Positions 1 to 8,094 of a DNA stretch of 64,000 nucleotides are shown here, in pieces; position 1 is the stretch's first letter; each line of letters opens with the position of its first letter. The notes beneath the pieces were generated by a model. It saw nothing but the letters and a program-made list of their open reading frames with translations, was not told where the DNA came from and made no database searches. Source of the stretch: Microbacterium arborescens (GTDB lineage Bacteria; Actinomycetota; Actinomycetes; Actinomycetales; Microbacteriaceae); the NCBI GenBank assembly GCA_003339645.1, contig QNUV01000021.1, positions 806,001 through 870,000 of the forward strand. Direction: 5' to 3'. The position numbers and the translations under genes were made by a program.

Positions 1-686
1 CCGCCGCCGATCTGCTCGGCGAGGCGCTGCCTCCGACTCTCGCCCTCACCGGCTTCGCGTTCGTGCTGTCCGTCGTGCTGGGTGCGGTGCTCGCGCTCGC
101 GGCTTCGCTCACCCGCACCGCGTGGCTGCGGAACCTGCTGTTCTCCCTTCCCCCGATCGGCGTCTCCATCCCAGTGTTCTGGATCGGCCTCCTGCTGCTG
201 CAGGCGTTCTCGTTCCAGCTGCGCCTGTTCCCGGCGATGGGTGACGACGGCTTCGTGAGTCTCGTCCTGCCCGCCGTGACGATCGCGATCCCCTCGGGCG
301 CGTTCATCGCGCAGCTGCTCTCGCGGAGCCTGCGCTCGACCCTCGCGCAGCCCTACGTCGAAGTCGTCCGCGCGAAGGGTGCCGGCGAGACCCGCGTGCA
401 GTTCGGGCATGCGCTGCGCAACGCCGTCATCCCGACCCTCACGATGGGCGGCGTGCTCGTGGGCGGCCTGCTGTCGGGGGCCGTCGTGACCGAGACCGTC
501 TTCTCGCGCCTCGGCATCGGTCGGCTGGTCGTGACTGCCGTCAACAACCGCGACGTTCCGGTCGTGCAGATCGTCGTGGTGTTCGCCGCCCTCGTCTTCG
601 TCGTCGCCAACCTGGTCGTCGATCTCGTCTACCCGCTCGTCGACCGCCGCATCACGCTCGCACGCACGGCGTTCGTCGCCGCCTGA
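1..686 (+). CDS. Dipeptide/oligopeptide-type ABC transporter permease, DppB-like (5' end outside window)
   Basis: C-terminal part of an inner-membrane permease of the binding-protein-dependent DppB/OppB family. The reading frame is open from base 3 and the start lies upstream of the window. Several hydrophobic helices are visible. The family loop is recognisable: the stretch VEVVRAKGAGETRVQFGHAL followed by RNAVIPTLT matches the EAA motif (the V-R-AKG and H-ALRNA-IP pattern) that contacts the ATPase. It would form the heterodimeric channel with the DppC-like protein 12 bases downstream. It is the first visible gene of a coupled operon reaching 8094; the substrate-binding protein is probably just outside the window. 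Confidence 0.93.
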   Translation, partial: AADLLGEALPPTLALTGFAFVLSVVLGAVLALAASLTRTAWLRNLLFSLPPIGVSIPVFWIGLLLLQAFSFQLRLFPAMGDDGFVSLVLPAVTIAIPSGAFIAQLLSRSLRSTLAQPYVEVVRAKGAGETRVQFGHALRNAVIPTLTMGGVLVGGLLSGAVVTETVFSRLGIGRLVVTAVNNRDVPVVQIVVVFAALVFVVANLVVDLVYPLVDRRITLARTAFVAA

Positions 687-698
687 GCCGGAGGAATC

Positions 699-1640
699 AT
701 GGCCATCACCCTCGACGCCCCCATCCGCCCCGCTGAACCCGCCGATCCCGCCGAATCCGCCGGCCGGGGGCCGAGCGGCGGCCGTCGGCCGCCCCGCACC
801 GGAGCGGATCGGGCACGTGCCGCGCGCGGCATCCGATCATTCCTGCGCCAACCGACGCTCGTGCTCGCCGTCGCGGTGCTCGCCCTGGTCGTGCTGTGGG
901 CGGTCGCGCCGACCTGGTTCACGTCATGGGACCCGATCGAGGGGGTGGCGCGCGACCGGCTGCAGCCGCCGTCGGCCGAGCACCTGTTCGGCACCGACAA
1001 CCTCGGCCGCGATCTGTTCGCCCGGGTCGTGCACGGATCGGCCACGTCGCTCGCCGCGACGAGCGTCGCCGTCGTCGTGGGGCTCACGGTGGGATCGGTG
1101 TTCGGGCTGCTCGCCGGCTTTCTGCGCGGATTCGTCGACGACGTGATCATGCGCTTCATGGACGTGCTCCTCGCGGTCCCGAGCCTGCTGCTCTCGCTGG
1201 CCCTCATCACGGCTCTGGGCTTCGGGACGATCAACGTCGCGATCGCGGTCGGACTCGCGAGCGTCGCATCGTTCTCGCGCGTCATGCGCGCGGAGGTGCT
1301 GCAGGTCGCAACGTCCGTCTACGTCGAGGCCGCCCGGGTCTCGGGCGTGCGGTGGTACACGATCCTCGCCCGCCACGTCCTGCCGAACGCGTCGGGACCG
1401 GTCGTCGCCCTCGCCGCCCTCGAGTTCGGCGTCATGGTGCTGGCCATCTCATCGCTGTCGTTCCTCGGCTTCGGCGCACCGCCGCCGACGCCCGAGTGGG
1501 GATCGCTCGTGTCGGGCGGGCGTGACTACCTCGCCGTCGCCTGGTGGCTGACAACGCTCCCGGGACTCGTGATCGTCGCCGTCGTGCTCTCTGCCAACCG
1601 CATCTCACGCGCTCTCGAACGCAACGGAGGAACCCGATGA
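699..1640 (+). CDS. Dipeptide/oligopeptide-type ABC transporter permease, DppC-like
   Basis: 313-residue second permease of the importer. The ATG follows a GGAGGA Shine-Dalgarno site. After a Pro/Arg-rich cytoplasmic N-terminus, the first helix (about residues 50-70) is followed by the family motif HLFGTDNLGRDLFARVVHG (about residues 94-112), typical of DppC/OppC N-domains. The EAA loop is VYVEAARVSGVRWYTILARH. About six membrane helices are expected. The stop overlaps the start of the ATPase gene (ATGA), so translation is coupled. The substrate cannot be told from the permease alone. Confidence 0.95.
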   Translation: MAITLDAPIRPAEPADPAESAGRGPSGGRRPPRTGADRARAARGIRSFLRQPTLVLAVAVLALVVLWAVAPTWFTSWDPIEGVARDRLQPPSAEHLFGTDNLGRDLFARVVHGSATSLAATSVAVVVGLTVGSVFGLLAGFLRGFVDDVIMRFMDVLLAVPSLLLSLALITALGFGTINVAIAVGLASVASFSRVMRAEVLQVATSVYVEAARVSGVRWYTILARHVLPNASGPVVALAALEFGVMVLAISSLSFLGFGAPPPTPEWGSLVSGGRDYLAVAWWLTTLPGLVIVAVVLSANRISRALERNGGTR

Positions 1641-3268
1641 CCGCCCCGCTCACACCCCTGCTCGAGGTCGACGGCCTGAGTGTGTCGTACACGGTCGACG
1701 GCGAGACGCGCGCGGCGGTGACGGATGTCTCGTTCTCGGTCGACCGCGGAGAGGTCGTCGCCATCGTCGGCGAGTCCGGATCGGGAAAGAGCACGACCGC
1801 GCACGCCGTCATCCACCTGCTGGCGCGCAACGCGCGTGTCGACGCCGGCGCCATCCGATTCGACGGCGAAGACCTCACCGGCCTCTCGTCCCGGGCCTGG
1901 CGCGAGGTGCGCGGCCGGAGGATCGGCCTGATCCCGCAGGACCCGGGGACGAGCCTCAACCCCGTCAAACGCGTCGGGCGGCAGGTCGGCGAACCGCTCG
2001 TGATCCACGGGCTCGCCTCGCGCCGTGCCGCCGATCGGCAGGCGGTGCAGCTGCTCGGGCTCGCCGGCATCCCCGAGCCCGAGGCCCGGGCGCAGCAGTT
2101 CCCGCACCAGTTCTCGGGCGGGATGCGGCAGCGCGCACTCATCGCCGCGGCGCTCGCAGCCGAGCCGCAGCTCGTGATCGCCGATGAGCCGACGAGCGCG
2201 CTCGACGTCACGGTGCAGAAGCAGATCCTCGACCACATCGACACGCTCGCCGACACCCTCGGCACCGCGGTGCTGCTCATCACGCACGATCTCGGAGTCG
2301 CCGCCGACCGCGCCGACCGCATCGTCGTGATGCAGAACGGCCGGATCGTCGAGCAGGGACCGACCGGCGCCGTGCTCGCGGATCCGCAGCATCCCTATAC
2401 CCGCGCACTCATCGCGGCGGCGCCGGGACTGCGGGCGACGGGTCTGCGAACGGCGGATGTGCAGCCTGCAGCGGATGTGCAGCCCGCCCCGCTTCTCGAG
2501 GTCACGGGTCTGCGCAAGGAGTTCGCGCTTCCCGGCCGCCGACGTCTCGTCGCGGTCGACGACGTGTCGTTCGCGGTCGGGCGGGGCGAGACCCTCGCCG
2601 TCGTGGGCGAGTCGGGGTCGGGCAAGAGCACGACCGCGCGGCTCGCGCTGCGGCTCGAGCAGCCCACGGCCGGCGGCATCCGCTTCGACGGCGTCGATCT
2701 CGTGACCGCTGGGCGCGAGCAGCTGCGGTCGCTCCGTCGCCGGTTCCAGCTCGTCTACCAGAGCCCGTACGCCTCGCTGGACCCGCGGTTCACGATCGCG
2801 GACGTCGTCGACGAGCCGCTGCGCGCGTTCGGCATCGGCGATCGGACACGACGCGCGGCGCGCGTGCGAGAGCTGCTCGACCGCGTCGCGCTCCCCGCCG
2901 ACACCGCCGGGCGCCGGCCCGCCGAGCTGTCGGGAGGGCAGCGCCAGCGCGTGGCGATCGCGCGCGCTCTGGCGACCGACCCCGACCTGGTGGTTCTGGA
3001 CGAGGCGGTCTCGGCCCTCGACGTGTCAGTGCAGGCGCAGATCCTCGACCTTCTCGTCGAGCTGCAGCAGCAGCTGGGGGTGTCGTACCTCTTCATCAGC
3101 CACGACCTCGCCGTCGTGCGCGAGATCTCGGACCGCGTCGCGGTGATGCGGCAGGGACGCATCGTCGAGCAGGGGGCGACCACCACGGTGCTGACGTACC
3201 CGCGCGAGGAGTACACGCGCCGTCTGATCAACGCCATCCCCGGCCGCGCACGAGAGGCCGTCGCATGA
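1637..3268 (+). CDS. Fused double ABC ATPase, DppD-DppF type
   Basis: 543-residue cytoplasmic protein with two complete ABC ATPase domains, powering the peptide-type importer. Domain 1: Walker A GESGSGKST near residue 45, signature FSGGMRQRA near 158, Walker B LVIADEPTSALD near 178. Domain 2: Walker A GESGSGKST near 324, signature LSGGQRQRV near 431, Walker B LVVLDEAVSALD near 451. Both look catalytically competent. In many bacteria these are two separate proteins. I chose the ATG at 1637 because it overlaps the previous stop and follows GGAGGAACCCG; an upstream in-frame extension would run through the permease gene. Confidence 0.95.
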   Translation: MTAPLTPLLEVDGLSVSYTVDGETRAAVTDVSFSVDRGEVVAIVGESGSGKSTTAHAVIHLLARNARVDAGAIRFDGEDLTGLSSRAWREVRGRRIGLIPQDPGTSLNPVKRVGRQVGEPLVIHGLASRRAADRQAVQLLGLAGIPEPEARAQQFPHQFSGGMRQRALIAAALAAEPQLVIADEPTSALDVTVQKQILDHIDTLADTLGTAVLLITHDLGVAADRADRIVVMQNGRIVEQGPTGAVLADPQHPYTRALIAAAPGLRATGLRTADVQPAADVQPAPLLEVTGLRKEFALPGRRRLVAVDDVSFAVGRGETLAVVGESGSGKSTTARLALRLEQPTAGGIRFDGVDLVTAGREQLRSLRRRFQLVYQSPYASLDPRFTIADVVDEPLRAFGIGDRTRRAARVRELLDRVALPADTAGRRPAELSGGQRQRVAIARALATDPDLVVLDEAVSALDVSVQAQILDLLVELQQQLGVSYLFISHDLAVVREISDRVAVMRQGRIVEQGATTTVLTYPREEYTRRLINAIPGRAREAVA

Positions 3269-4608
3269 GCGGCACTCCGGGGCTCGCCGAGCAGACGACC
3301 GAGCTGCTGCAGCAGCTGATCCGAAACGCCGCGGTCAACGACGGCACCCCCGACTCGGGGCAGGAGTGGCGCCAGGTGCGCACGCTGCAGGAGTTCTTCG
3401 CCGGCTCCGGCGTCGAAGGCGTCGTCGTCGAACCGCATCCGGGGCGCGAGTCGTTGATCGTGCGGATCGAGGGCACCGACCGCAGCGCGCCCTCGCTCGC
3501 GCTCGTCGGCCACACGGATGTCGTGCCCGTCGAGCCGGCCGGCTGGGAGCGCGATCCGTTCGGCGCCGAGATCGTCGACGACGTGCTGTGGGGACGCGGG
3601 GCGATCGACATGCTGAATCTCACCGCGGCCTACGCCGTCGTCACGCGGGCCATCGCGACGAGCGGCTTCCGTCCGCGCGGCGACCTCGTGTTCGCGGCCG
3701 TGGCCGACGAGGAGAGCGGCAGCAGGTTCGGTGTCGGCTGGCTCACCGAACACCGACTCGACCTCATCGACGCCGACTACGTCCTGACCGAGTCGGGCGG
3801 CGCGCACGCCGGCTCCACGCCGGCGCTCGGCGTCATGATCGGCGAGAAGGGCGGAGCCGGCCGACTGCTGCGGGTGCGCGGCGTGCCGGGCCACGGCTCC
3901 GCGCCGTGGGGGACCCGCAACGCCGGCGTGATCGCAGCCGAGGCGATGACGCGGCTCGCGCGATTCCGCGGCCCCACGGTCATCACGCCGCAGTGGCGCG
4001 CCTACGCGGAGGCCCTCGAGCTCGAGCCCGACGTGAATGCGGCGGTCACCGATCCTGCCCGGTTCTTCGAGGGCGTCGACGCGCTCGGAGACCTCAACGG
4101 CTTCGCGCACGCCTCGACGCACACGACCATCTCGCCCAACGTGGTGCGCGCGGGCGAGAAGGCCAACGTCATCCCCGGCGAGGCGACCGTGCAGCTCGAC
4201 ATCCGGATCTTGCCGGGTGTGACGCGCGACGACGTCCACGGCTACCTGCGCGAGGCGCTCGGCGATCTGCTCGAGCACATCGAGATCGAGGGCGACTGGT
4301 TCGGCGAGTCGACGATCTCGCCGACGGACACGCCGTTGTTCGCGGCGCTCGGAAGCGCCGTGCGCCGGGCCTACCCCGGCGCGGAGCTGCTTCCGATGCT
4401 CGGCATCGGCGGCACCGACGGCCGGTTCTACCGGCGCCGCGGCATCCCGGCCTACGGGTTCGGCGTGCTCAGCGAACGCTGGGACTACGGCACCTTCCGC
4501 CGGCTCTTCCACGGCCACAACGAGCGCATCGACCTCGCCTCGCTCGACCTCACCGTCCACGCGCTCGACCACGTCGTGCGTACCTTCCACGATCAGGAGA
4601 ACACATGA
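3265..4608 (+). CDS. M20 family metallopeptidase/deacylase
   Basis: 447-residue zinc-dependent hydrolase of the M20/ArgE/DapE superfamily. The metal ligand motif HTDVVPV is at about residue 83, the catalytic EE pair is in ADEESGS near 147, and a dimerisation-domain histidine sits in VPGHGS. The C-terminal ligand region ends with FHGHNERI. These enzymes hydrolyse dipeptides or remove N-acyl groups. Its place directly after the importer genes (ATGA overlap) suggests it processes the imported compound in the cytoplasm. The exact substrate is unknown. No signal peptide. Confidence 0.92.
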   Translation: MSGTPGLAEQTTELLQQLIRNAAVNDGTPDSGQEWRQVRTLQEFFAGSGVEGVVVEPHPGRESLIVRIEGTDRSAPSLALVGHTDVVPVEPAGWERDPFGAEIVDDVLWGRGAIDMLNLTAAYAVVTRAIATSGFRPRGDLVFAAVADEESGSRFGVGWLTEHRLDLIDADYVLTESGGAHAGSTPALGVMIGEKGGAGRLLRVRGVPGHGSAPWGTRNAGVIAAEAMTRLARFRGPTVITPQWRAYAEALELEPDVNAAVTDPARFFEGVDALGDLNGFAHASTHTTISPNVVRAGEKANVIPGEATVQLDIRILPGVTRDDVHGYLREALGDLLEHIEIEGDWFGESTISPTDTPLFAALGSAVRRAYPGAELLPMLGIGGTDGRFYRRRGIPAYGFGVLSERWDYGTFRRLFHGHNERIDLASLDLTVHALDHVVRTFHDQENT

Positions 4609-5480
4609 GCACGACGACCGACGACAGCATCCCCGGCGGCACGATCGACCGCGCGGCCTTCGGTCGCGACTGGGAGACCTGGCACCGCGAGCACGAGGCG
4701 CGGCGGGCCCACCCCCACGGCTTCCTCGCGGTGACGGGGCTGCACTGGCTCGGCGATGCCGCCGTCACGCTGCCCGACGCACCCGGCACGTGGACGCTCG
4801 GGCCCGACGGGCCGGTCGTGAGACTGGCCGACGGCGAGACGCTCGACCTCGACGGCGAGACGCTGCGCGGCGAGCACGCCTTCGGCGACATCCCCGAGCG
4901 CGGCGGCGTGAACCTCGGCTTCGTCGACGGCGACGTCACCGGGGTGATCGAGCTCGCACAGCGGGGCGGTCACACGATCGTGCGTCCGCGGCGCCCCGAC
5001 CATCCCTTCCTGGCGTCGTACACCGGCACACCCACGTACGTTCCCAATCCGCGCTGGCGGGTCGCGGCGCGGTTCCGGGCGTTCGACGAGCCCCGTCCGA
5101 CCACGGTGGGCGCGGCCGTCGACGGGCTCACCCACGTGTACGACGCTCCGGGCGTGCTGGAGTTCGAGTGGCGCGGTGAGACGTTCTCGCTGACCGCTTT
5201 CCCGGGGCATGCCGAGCCGGGAATCCTGCTCGTCCTCTTCACCGACGCGACGAGCGGACTCACGACGTACGCCGCGAACCGGTCGGTCTCGGTCGCGGCG
5301 CCCGACGCCGACGGCTGGACGGTCATCGACTTCAACCGCGCCGTGAACCTGCCGTGCGCCTACACCGACCACGCGACGTGTCCCCTGCCCCCGGCGGAGA
5401 ACCGGCTGCCGATCGGCATCGAGGCGGGCGAGAAGACTCCGCTCGCCCGCGTCAGCGCCGACACGGAGGTGTCACGATGA
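4605..5480 (+). CDS. DUF1684 domain-containing protein
   Basis: 291-residue cytoplasmic protein of a widespread but functionally undefined family. The C-terminal family signature is clear: DFNRAVNLPCAYTDHATCPL (about residues 242-261) followed by PPAENRLPIGIEAGEK. An N-terminal helix with W-x-W-H-R-EHEARRAHPHGFLAVTGLHWL is also typical. There are no membrane segments. It is coupled by ATGA overlaps to both the M20 peptidase and the flavin-dependent enzyme, which makes a shared catabolic role likely, but no reaction can be assigned. The ATG at 4605 was chosen by the overlap; the frame is open further upstream only because it lies in shadow of the M20 gene. Confidence 0.88.
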   Translation: MSTTTDDSIPGGTIDRAAFGRDWETWHREHEARRAHPHGFLAVTGLHWLGDAAVTLPDAPGTWTLGPDGPVVRLADGETLDLDGETLRGEHAFGDIPERGGVNLGFVDGDVTGVIELAQRGGHTIVRPRRPDHPFLASYTGTPTYVPNPRWRVAARFRAFDEPRPTTVGAAVDGLTHVYDAPGVLEFEWRGETFSLTAFPGHAEPGILLVLFTDATSGLTTYAANRSVSVAAPDADGWTVIDFNRAVNLPCAYTDHATCPLPPAENRLPIGIEAGEKTPLARVSADTEVSR

Positions 5481-6580
5481 GGTTCCAGCTGCTCGACATC
5501 GTGCCCTACCGCCCCGATCCCGTCACCGGCCGCCAGGTGTCACCGGCCGATCGGTTCGCCGAGACCGTCGAGCAGGCGGTCCGGGCCGAGGAGTGGGGGC
5601 TGGATGCCGTCGCCGTGGGCGAACGCCACGCGGGCCACTTCATCTCGTCCTCGCCGACCGTGCTGCTCGCGGCGATCGCGGCGCGCACCAGCCGCATCCG
5701 CCTCAACTCAGGCGTCACCGTGCTGTCGGTCCTCGATCCCGTTCGGGTCGCCGAGGATTACGCGACGATCGATCAGCTCTCGCGCGGCCGCCTGGACATC
5801 ACGATCGGAAAGGGGAACGAGGTCGCGCAGTTCCCGCTGTTCGGACTCGACATCGACGATCAGTGGGAGCTGCTGGCCGACAAGTACGCGCTCCTGCGCA
5901 CCCTCTGGCGCCACGAGGGCGTGTCGTGGGCGGGCTCGCCCTACACGCGACCGCTGACGGATGTCACGACACTCCCCCGCCCGTTCGCCGGTGCGCCGCG
6001 GGTCTGGCACGGCTCGGCGACCACCCTGTTCTCGGCGGCGCTGGCCGCGCAGTACGGCGATCCGCTGTTCAGCGCGAACGCCATCCAACCGCTCGAGAAC
6101 TACGGCGTGCTCGTCGACCACTACCGCGCCGAGTTCGCCCGGCACGGGCACGATCCCCGCGGCGCCTTCGTCGGCGCCGGGTCGGGCGCGCTCTTCATCG
6201 CCGACACCACCCAGGAGGCCGTCGCGGCCTACGGCCCGGTGTACAACGCGCTCGTCGCCGCGACGAATGTGCCGGGCAACAACACCCCGTTCCGCGACAT
6301 CGAGCACGCCGTCGCCGACGGGCCGGCCCTCGTCGGCACGCCGCAGCAGGTGATCGACAAGATCGCACGTTTCCACGGTCGGCTGGGGCACGACCTGCAG
6401 TCGATCAGCCTGCCTACGACGGTGCCCTTCCCGCGCCAGCTGGAGATCCTGCATCGCTTCGCCACAGAGGTCGCCCCGGTGCTTCGGCGCGAGCTGCCGA
6501 CAGACCTGTGGACCGAGCGCGACCCCGCCGCAGGTCGGGCGCAGACCGCCGCCGCCGACCAGGTGGCCGTGCCCGCGTGA
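5477..6580 (+). CDS. Luciferase-like (LLM) FMN-dependent oxidoreductase
   Basis: 367-residue TIM-barrel enzyme of the bacterial luciferase-like monooxygenase superfamily, expected to use FMN and reduced flavin. Visible family features: VGERHAGHF in place of the usual E-HH segment, TSRIRLNSGVTVL, VAEDYATIDQLSRGRLDITIGKG, and a late region ALVGTPQQVIDKI near residue 290. LLM enzymes in importer operons often oxidise sulfur- or nitrogen-containing compounds, but nothing here fixes the substrate. The start is the ATG overlapping the DUF1684 stop (ATGA). The long hydrophilic C-terminus (after about residue 335) is low complexity. Confidence 0.92.
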   Translation: MRFQLLDIVPYRPDPVTGRQVSPADRFAETVEQAVRAEEWGLDAVAVGERHAGHFISSSPTVLLAAIAARTSRIRLNSGVTVLSVLDPVRVAEDYATIDQLSRGRLDITIGKGNEVAQFPLFGLDIDDQWELLADKYALLRTLWRHEGVSWAGSPYTRPLTDVTTLPRPFAGAPRVWHGSATTLFSAALAAQYGDPLFSANAIQPLENYGVLVDHYRAEFARHGHDPRGAFVGAGSGALFIADTTQEAVAAYGPVYNALVAATNVPGNNTPFRDIEHAVADGPALVGTPQQVIDKIARFHGRLGHDLQSISLPTTVPFPRQLEILHRFATEVAPVLRRELPTDLWTERDPAAGRAQTAAADQVAVPA

Positions 6581-8094
6581 GTCCCCGGGCGGCGCTGTGG
6601 GCGTGCGTGGCGGCCGGCTTCGCGACGCTGTTCGACGCGACCGTCATCACGTACGCGGCGCCGGATGTCGCGGCATCCCTCGACGCGTCGACCGCCGGCG
6701 TGCAGTGGCTGCTCGCGTCGTTCTCCCTCACCTTCGGCCTGGGGCTGATCCCTTCGGGCCGACTGAGCGACGTGTACGGGCGGCGGCGGCTGTTCGTACT
6801 CGGCCTGGCGGTCTTCCTGGTCGGCGGGCTCGTGGCGGTGACGGCTCCATCGATCGGGCTGTTGGTGGCGGCCCGCTTCGTCCAGGGCCTGGGTGCGGGT
6901 GTCATCAGTGCGCAGGTGCTGGGCACGATCCAGGACCTGTTCACCGGGGCAGCCCGCTTGCGGGCGCTCGGCGCCTACACGGCGACGGGAGCCCTCGCGG
7001 GGCTGCTCGGGCCGGTGGCAGCGGCCCTCGTGTCGACCGCCGCCCGGGCGGACGGAGCCTGGCCAGACGGAGGGTGGACGGACGGGGCCTGGCGCATCGT
7101 GCTGCTGATGCCGCTGCCGTTCGTGCTCGCGGCGCTCGCGCTCGGGGCTCGCGGACTGCCGGGTCCCGTCCGCCGTGGTCCGTCGGACGGGCGCCGCGTC
7201 GCCCTCGACCTGCCCGGCATCGTGCTGCTCTGCGCGATCGTCGTGGCGGCCACCCTGCCGGTCGTCGAACCCGGCCTCTCGGGAGTCGCCGGGATCATCG
7301 TTGCGGCCGCCGCCGGCGTGCTGATCGTGGCCCTCGTCGCGTGGGAGCGTCACTACGGCCGGCGGGGACGGCTTCCGCTGTTCGCGCCGGCCCTCGTGCG
7401 CTCGCGCGGCTTCGTCGCGGGCAACGTCTCGGCGCTGCTGTGGTTCGGCAGCGGCATGGCCTTCGCCTCGGCGGCGACCCTGTACTTCCTGCAGCGTCCC
7501 GGGCTGACGCCGTTCGCGATCGCCCTGCTCTTCGCCCCGGGAGCGGTGGCCAGACTGGTGGCCTCTCTGCTGAGCCAGCGGGTGTTCGCGAGGATCGGCA
7601 CGGCGACCGTGTCGCTCGGGCTGACGATCCAGCTCCTGCTGCTCGCGACGATCGCGGTCAGCGCACCGCTCGTCGACGACGGCCCGCTGCTCGTGATCGC
7701 GGCCGCGGCGCAGATCGGTCTCGGGTTCGCCGGCGGGCTGGTCGAGCCGCCGATCCGCGCGGTCACGCTGTCGTTCGCGTCGACGCGACTACACGGTGTC
7801 GCCGCATCCTTCCTGCAGCTGACGCAGCGGCTGGCGGCGACGTTCCTGGTGGCGCTGACGACCGGCATCCTGCTGACCGCCGGCGGCCAGGCGACAGCCG
7901 GTTCGCTGCAGGCCGCGGTCGCCGTCTGCGCCCTCGCGAGCGCCCTGTCGCTCGCGGCCGCGCTGCATCCAGCGCTTCGCGGCACCCCCGTCGAGTCGCC
8001 AGGAATTGCGGATACGGCGGGGCCAGGACCCGCAGTTCGTGGCGAGTCGACCGGGGGTGTCGCAGGGTCAGAGGGGATCAGGCTGAGACGGTGA
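6577..8094 (+). CDS. MFS transporter, DHA2-like (14 helices)
   Basis: 505-residue drug:H+ antiporter-type membrane protein. The N-terminal helix contains LFDATVITYAAPDVAASL, a variant of the DHA2 motif L-D-x-TVVNVALP. Motif A is SGRLSDVYGRRRLF near residue 60. Hydrophobic segments are consistent with about 14 helices. It starts with GTG in a GTGA overlap with the flavin-enzyme stop and ends the operon that began before the window; it may export a product or toxic intermediate of that pathway. Its last 17 bases overlap the end of the convergent oxidoreductase gene. Confidence 0.9.
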   Translation: MSPRAALWACVAAGFATLFDATVITYAAPDVAASLDASTAGVQWLLASFSLTFGLGLIPSGRLSDVYGRRRLFVLGLAVFLVGGLVAVTAPSIGLLVAARFVQGLGAGVISAQVLGTIQDLFTGAARLRALGAYTATGALAGLLGPVAAALVSTAARADGAWPDGGWTDGAWRIVLLMPLPFVLAALALGARGLPGPVRRGPSDGRRVALDLPGIVLLCAIVVAATLPVVEPGLSGVAGIIVAAAAGVLIVALVAWERHYGRRGRLPLFAPALVRSRGFVAGNVSALLWFGSGMAFASAATLYFLQRPGLTPFAIALLFAPGAVARLVASLLSQRVFARIGTATVSLGLTIQLLLLATIAVSAPLVDDGPLLVIAAAAQIGLGFAGGLVEPPIRAVTLSFASTRLHGVAASFLQLTQRLAATFLVALTTGILLTAGGQATAGSLQAAVAVCALASALSLAAALHPALRGTPVESPGIADTAGPGPAVRGESTGGVAGSEGIRLRR

